Positions 5,696-8,430 of a DNA stretch of 8,430 nucleotides are shown in pieces; position 1 is the first letter of the stretch; every line of letters begins with the position of its first letter. The translations under genes were made by a program, and so were the position numbers. Under the pieces are notes generated by a model. That model did no database searches. It was not told the origin of the DNA and was given only the letters and a program-made list of their open reading frames with translations. The DNA comes from Fidelibacterota bacterium (GTDB lineage: Bacteria > Fidelibacterota > JAANXI01), in contig JAANXI010000061.1 in NCBI GenBank assembly GCA_018263365.1, forward strand, positions 1 through 8,430. Reading direction: 5' to 3'.

Positions 5696-6124
5696 TTATA
5701 ATTCCAATTCTTCAGGTTGCTGCGATACGTGCGGATGCTCTGCCCCGGCATAGACCTTGAGTTTTTTGATTTGTTTCCGGGCTAATTTGTTAGAGGGCAG
5801 CATTCCCTTTACTGCGGAAACTATCACCCGCTCCGGATATTTTTCCAGCATCTCTGCTGCCGTAGTAAACTTTTCACTGCCCGGATATCCACTGTGCTTG
5901 AAATACGTTTTCATCTCCTGTTTCCGGCCGGTCAACTGCACCTTTTCCGCGTTGGTCACGACCACAAAATCACCGCAATCGATGTGCGGAGCAAAGGTTG
6001 GTTTGTGTTTGCCGCGCAGTATTTGGGCAATTTCACTTGCCAGCCGTCCAAGCACCTTGTTTTCAGCATCTACCACATACCATTTGTGGTCGATTTCGCT
6101 CTCTTTCGGACTATATGTTTTCAC
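5696..6124 (-). CDS. rplM: 50S ribosomal protein L13
   Basis: L13 is an early 50S assembly protein that binds 23S rRNA. The 142-aa product carries WYVVDAENKVLGRLAS (15-30), LRGKHKPTFAPHIDCGDFVVV (36-56) and the family signature VSAVKGMLPSNKLARKQIKKLKVYAG (102-127), and it has the normal family length. The start codon is GTG at 6122-6124, giving MKTYSP, which aligns with the E. coli start MKTFTA. AGGGAG stands 7 nt upstream. An eight-codon frame from the ATG at 6145-6147 ends in a TGA that overlaps the GTG. It is the first gene of the translation block and has a sigma70-like promoter upstream. Confidence 0.97.
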   Translation of the reverse strand: MKTYSPKESEIDHKWYVVDAENKVLGRLASEIAQILRGKHKPTFAPHIDCGDFVVVTNAEKVQLTGRKQEMKTYFKHSGYPGSEKFTTAAEMLEKYPERVIVSAVKGMLPSNKLARKQIKKLKVYAGAEHPHVSQQPEELEL

Positions 6125-6147
6125 GCTCCAGCTCCCTGATCTCTCAT
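6121..6147 (-). other. eight-codon leader frame overlapping the rplM GTG start
   Basis: The frame reads MRDQGAGA and then TGA, and the TGA overlaps the rplM start as GTGA. The upstream sequence AAGATAAGC is only a weak ribosome-binding site. The AGGGAG of rplM lies within the frame. Coupling through this frame could help a GTG start, or the frame may be fortuitous. Confidence 0.25.
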
Positions 6148-6169
6148 GCTTATCTTAAATTTTTACAAA

Positions 6170-6195
6170 GCAGGAAAATTTAGAGTCCTTCCTGC
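6170..6195 (-). terminator. weak hairpin after pyrC, overlapping the rplM promoter
   Basis: GCAGGAA and TTCCTGC form a 7-bp stem around a 12-base loop, 29 nt after the pyrC stop codon. The sequence after it is TTTGTAAAAATTT, so the T-tract is interrupted. It may be a leaky terminator for pyrBC. The predicted -10 box of rplM lies in the loop. Confidence 0.35.
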
Positions 6196-6205
6196 CGCAA
6201 TTCAA
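6177..6205 (-). promoter_or_regulatory. sigma70-like promoter of the rplM-frr operon
   Basis: On the minus strand TTGAAT (6200-6205) and TAAATT (6177-6182) are separated by exactly 17 nt, each matching the consensus at four of six positions. Transcription would begin near 6170, giving a leader of about 46 nt before the rplM GTG. The position fits, just before the first gene of the translation block and after the pyrC stop. Confidence 0.5.
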
Positions 6206-6224
6206 GCGATTTTTATCCTTAAAT

Positions 6225-7526
6225 TTATAATCCGAAATCGGCTATTTCCAAACGATTTAACACCCCTTTGACCCGTCCCAGCAATTGCGATCCGTAAAAC
6301 GGTGAATTCTGTGACCGGCTTTTGACATGTTCGCGCTTGAACACCCATTCCTCCTTCGGATCGATGATCGTTAAATTTGCCGTATCTTTAAAGGTATAAT
6401 AATTTTCGGGCAATTGCATCAACCTTCGCGGGTTGACTATAAGTCGCTCCAGCACGGTTTCCAGGTTGGCAATTTTGCTGGCGACCAGCGCCTTTATCAC
6501 GACACCCAGCGCGGACTCCAATCCGATCATGCCGGGAGGCGCCAGGTCAAAGGTCTGCTCTTTTTCCTGGAGCGCATGTGGCGCATGGTCCGTGGCGATG
6601 ACATCGAGTGTCCCGTCGGCCACTCCCTTCCGAACAGCGTCCACATCTTTGCGGGAACGCAATGGAGGATTCACTTTCGTGCTGGTATCGAATGTCCGAA
6701 CCGCTTCGTCCGTGAGCATCAGATGATGCGGCGTGGCTTCGCCGCTCACTTTGACGCCGCGTTCCTTCGCCTCCCGGATGAGTTGAACTGCTCCGGCGGT
6801 GCTGACATGCTGAAAATGCAGCCGCGCGCCCACGTATTCGGCAATTTGGATATCCCGATAGACCATCGCCGTTTCGGAAATACCCGGTGTTCCGGGCAGC
6901 CCCAGAGCCGTTGAGACTTTACTCTCGTGCATCAGGCCGTTGGCTTTCAGCCCCGGATCCTCCGCGTGTTGCAGCACCGGCTTATCAACGATTTTCGCGT
7001 ATTCCAGCACCTTCCGCATCACACCGCTATCCGCAATGGGGGATCCATCGTCCGTAAATCCGACTGCACCGGCCGCTGCAATCTCGCCGTATTCGGTTAA
7101 TTCTTTTCCTTCGCGGTGTTTTGTGGCGGCTGCCACCGGATAAATATCCACCAGCAGCTCCTCCTGGCGTTGACGGATAAACCGGACGCTTTCCTGGGCA
7201 TCAATGGCCGGGTCGGTGTTGGGCATACAACACACCGTCGTGAATCCTCCCGCAATGGCGGCTTCACTGCCGGACTTCAGGGTCTCTTTATACTCCTGTC
7301 CCGGTTCGCGGAAGTGCACATGGATATCAGTAAATCCCGGTGTGATAATCTTGCTACTGCAATCGATGACCTCCATATCTTCCGACGCTTCAATCGATTT
7401 CTCCATTCCGGTAAGGAGACCATCCTCAATAAGCAGATCCCGTTTTTCGATGGCGTTCTTCTCCGGGAGATACGCCTTGCCTCCCTGCAATAATAATTTC
7501 CCGGTGAGCTTTTTCGTCTTAAGCAT
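6225..7526 (-). CDS. pyrC: dihydroorotase (class I)
   Basis: Dihydroorotase cyclises N-carbamoyl-aspartate to dihydroorotate, step 3 of pyrimidine synthesis. The 433-aa product has the amidohydrolase barrel. Metal and catalytic residues are visible: His69 and His71 in DIHVHFREPGQ, Asp159/Asp160 in GFTDDG (bridging ligand of class I enzymes), His187 in LQHAED, His240 in FQHVST, and the catalytic Asp313 in ATDHAPH. CMPNTDP (100-106) is another family mark. With all ligands present it should be an active enzyme and not the inactive PyrC-like subunit found with some ATCases. I chose the ATG at 7524-7526 because AAAGGAGG lies 5 nt upstream. The frame is open back to 7592, but that extension is Cys-rich and lies inside pyrB. 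It overlaps the pyrB stop by 8 nt. Confidence 0.96.
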   Translation of the reverse strand: MLKTKKLTGKLLLQGGKAYLPEKNAIEKRDLLIEDGLLTGMEKSIEASEDMEVIDCSSKIITPGFTDIHVHFREPGQEYKETLKSGSEAAIAGGFTTVCCMPNTDPAIDAQESVRFIRQRQEELLVDIYPVAAATKHREGKELTEYGEIAAAGAVGFTDDGSPIADSGVMRKVLEYAKIVDKPVLQHAEDPGLKANGLMHESKVSTALGLPGTPGISETAMVYRDIQIAEYVGARLHFQHVSTAGAVQLIREAKERGVKVSGEATPHHLMLTDEAVRTFDTSTKVNPPLRSRKDVDAVRKGVADGTLDVIATDHAPHALQEKEQTFDLAPPGMIGLESALGVVIKALVASKIANLETVLERLIVNPRRLMQLPENYYTFKDTANLTIIDPKEEWVFKREHVKSRSQNSPFYGSQLLGRVKGVLNRLEIADFGL

Positions 7527-8430
7527 TTGCGCCTCCTTTGGATTCCTTGCCGCCGAGTAACAGATACAGCAGTGACATCCGAACAGCCACACCGTTCAGC
7601 ACCTGGTGCAGGATTATCGAATGTTCGCTGTCCGCCACTTCGCTGTCGATTTCCACGCCTCTGTTCAGCGGTCCGGGATGCATGATGGTCAATTCGTGGT
7701 CCAACTGCTCCAGGCGTTCCAGTGTGATGCCGTACAACGCCCGATATTCACGCAGAGAGGGGATAAGCGCCGTCTCCATGCGCTCCTTCTGAATTCGGAG
7801 CACGTTGATGACATCCATCTCCGGAAGCACGTCTTCCAGATGATACGAGACGTTCACGCCCAGGTCCTCGATAAACGGCGGGATAAAGGTTGGCGGACCG
7901 CATACGGTGACATCCGCCCCCATAGTGCGAAGCCCGTAAATATTGGATAACGCAACCCGACTGTGCGTGATATCTCCGATGATCCCTACCTTCAGGCCAT
8001 CGATATGGCCGAACTTCTCCTTCATTGACATCATATCCAGCAGCGCCTGTGTCGGATGTTCATGGGTTCCGTCGCCTGCGTTTATTACCACGGCGTCCAC
8101 ATACTTGGACAGTTGATATGCCGAGCCGGGCGTGTTGTGCCGGATAATAACCAGATCCATTTTCATCGCTTCGATATTCTGGATGGTGTCCCGCAGGGTC
8201 TCCCCTTTGGAAAGGCTACTCGAACTGGCAGAGAAGTTAATGGTATCGGCGCTCAACCGCTTTTCGGCAAGCTCAAAGGAGAGGCGCGTTCGCGTTGACG
8301 GTTCGAAGAACAGATTGACCAGCGTTTTTCCCTGGAGCGTCGGAACTTTTTTCACCGGGCGATCCAGCACCTCCCTGAAACTGAACGCCGTCTCCAGGAT
8401 GAGTTCTATATCGGACTTGTGAGTAAATTC
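7519..8430 (-). CDS. pyrB: aspartate carbamoyltransferase catalytic subunit (5' end outside window)
   Basis: ATCase joins carbamoyl phosphate and aspartate, the committed step of pyrimidine synthesis. The frame stays open to the right edge, giving 303 visible residues; about ten N-terminal residues are missing, judging from the family. In visible numbering, the carbamoyl-phosphate motif FFEPSTRTR is at 41-49, SSLSKGETLRDT at 71-82 provides the Ser and Lys contributed to the neighbouring active site, RHNTPGSA is at 97-104, HEHPTQALLD at 123-132, and HPGPLNRGVEI at 251-261 is the aspartate-binding loop region. A GTG at 8368-8370 is not the start, because typical N-terminal sequence (ELILETAFSFREVL) continues upstream of it. 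No pyrI regulatory subunit is seen. pyrC follows with an 8-nt overlap, so the two are probably made together. Confidence 0.96.
   Translation of the reverse strand, partial: EFTHKSDIELILETAFSFREVLDRPVKKVPTLQGKTLVNLFFEPSTRTRLSFELAEKRLSADTINFSASSSSLSKGETLRDTIQNIEAMKMDLVIIRHNTPGSAYQLSKYVDAVVINAGDGTHEHPTQALLDMMSMKEKFGHIDGLKVGIIGDITHSRVALSNIYGLRTMGADVTVCGPPTFIPPFIEDLGVNVSYHLEDVLPEMDVINVLRIQKERMETALIPSLREYRALYGITLERLEQLDHELTIMHPGPLNRGVEIDSEVADSEHSIILHQVLNGVAVRMSLLYLLLGGKESKGGANA
7532..7539 (-). promoter_or_regulatory. near-perfect Shine-Dalgarno of pyrC inside the pyrB end
   Basis: AAAGGAGG lies within the last codons of pyrB (encoding KGG), 5 nt before the pyrC ATG. It decides the pyrC start against the longer in-frame extension and supports coupled translation of the two enzymes. 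Confidence 0.8.

Noticed and set aside
6414..7560. Plus-strand reading frames opposite pyrC
   Set aside because: pyrC is full length with all catalytic residues; the opposite frames have no recognisable start sites or motifs.
7527..7592. N-terminal extension of pyrC to an upstream start
   Set aside because: It lies inside pyrB, adds a Cys-rich stretch unlike any DHOase, and ignores the AAAGGAGG placed 5 nt before the inner ATG.
1..8430. CRISPR array, tRNA, rRNA, toxin-antitoxin or defence genes
   Set aside because: No regularly spaced repeats, tRNA-like cloverleaf arms or relevant protein motifs were seen on either strand.

Overview
The window is about half G+C and reads as a piece of bacterial chromosome. 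Almost all of it is housekeeping DNA on the minus strand. The gene order rplM-rpsI-rpsB-tsf followed by pyrH-frr, a short EF-Ts, an S2 protein with a long acidic tail and a Shine-Dalgarno pattern of AAGGAG/GGAGG type suggest the wider Bacteroidetes/FCB group (for example Rhodothermota/Balneolota, Calditrichota or Marinimicrobia relatives). This placement is an inference from gene order and protein shape, and no single marker here fixes the phylum.

Read along the minus strand (right to left), the window starts inside pyrB (aspartate carbamoyltransferase, missing about ten N-terminal residues). pyrC (dihydroorotase) overlaps it by 8 nt, so steps 2 and 3 of pyrimidine synthesis are translationally coupled. 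A gap of about 100 bases holds a weak hairpin and a sigma70-like promoter. The translation block follows: rplM (L13), rpsI (S9), rpsB (S2), tsf (EF-Ts), pyrH (UMP kinase) and frr (ribosome recycling factor). It ends at a strong hairpin with a T-tract at 2303-2335. pyrH returns the block to pyrimidine metabolism, since UMP kinase works downstream of pyrB/pyrC.

A lone plus-strand gene at 1476-2303 converges on frr and shares its terminator. It is a full-length OGG1-type 8-oxoguanine DNA glycosylase, with the catalytic Lys and Asp and the 8-oxoG-pocket residues visible. Its start has no Shine-Dalgarno sequence and lies close behind a possible -10 box. A 257-base divergent spacer, with a perfect 18-bp palindrome, separates it from a minus-strand pair: a TPR lipoprotein and a secreted beta-propeller gene that appears to be broken. 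Left of that gene the DNA turns non-coding and repetitive, resembling the terminus of an IS21-type element, which may be what cut the gene.

No defence system, CRISPR array, tRNA or rRNA was seen. The least ordinary signal is a set of tiny reading frames whose stop codon overlaps the start codon of rplM, rpsB, pyrH and frr (GTGA or ATGA overlaps). The one before rpsB has its own excellent Shine-Dalgarno sequence.
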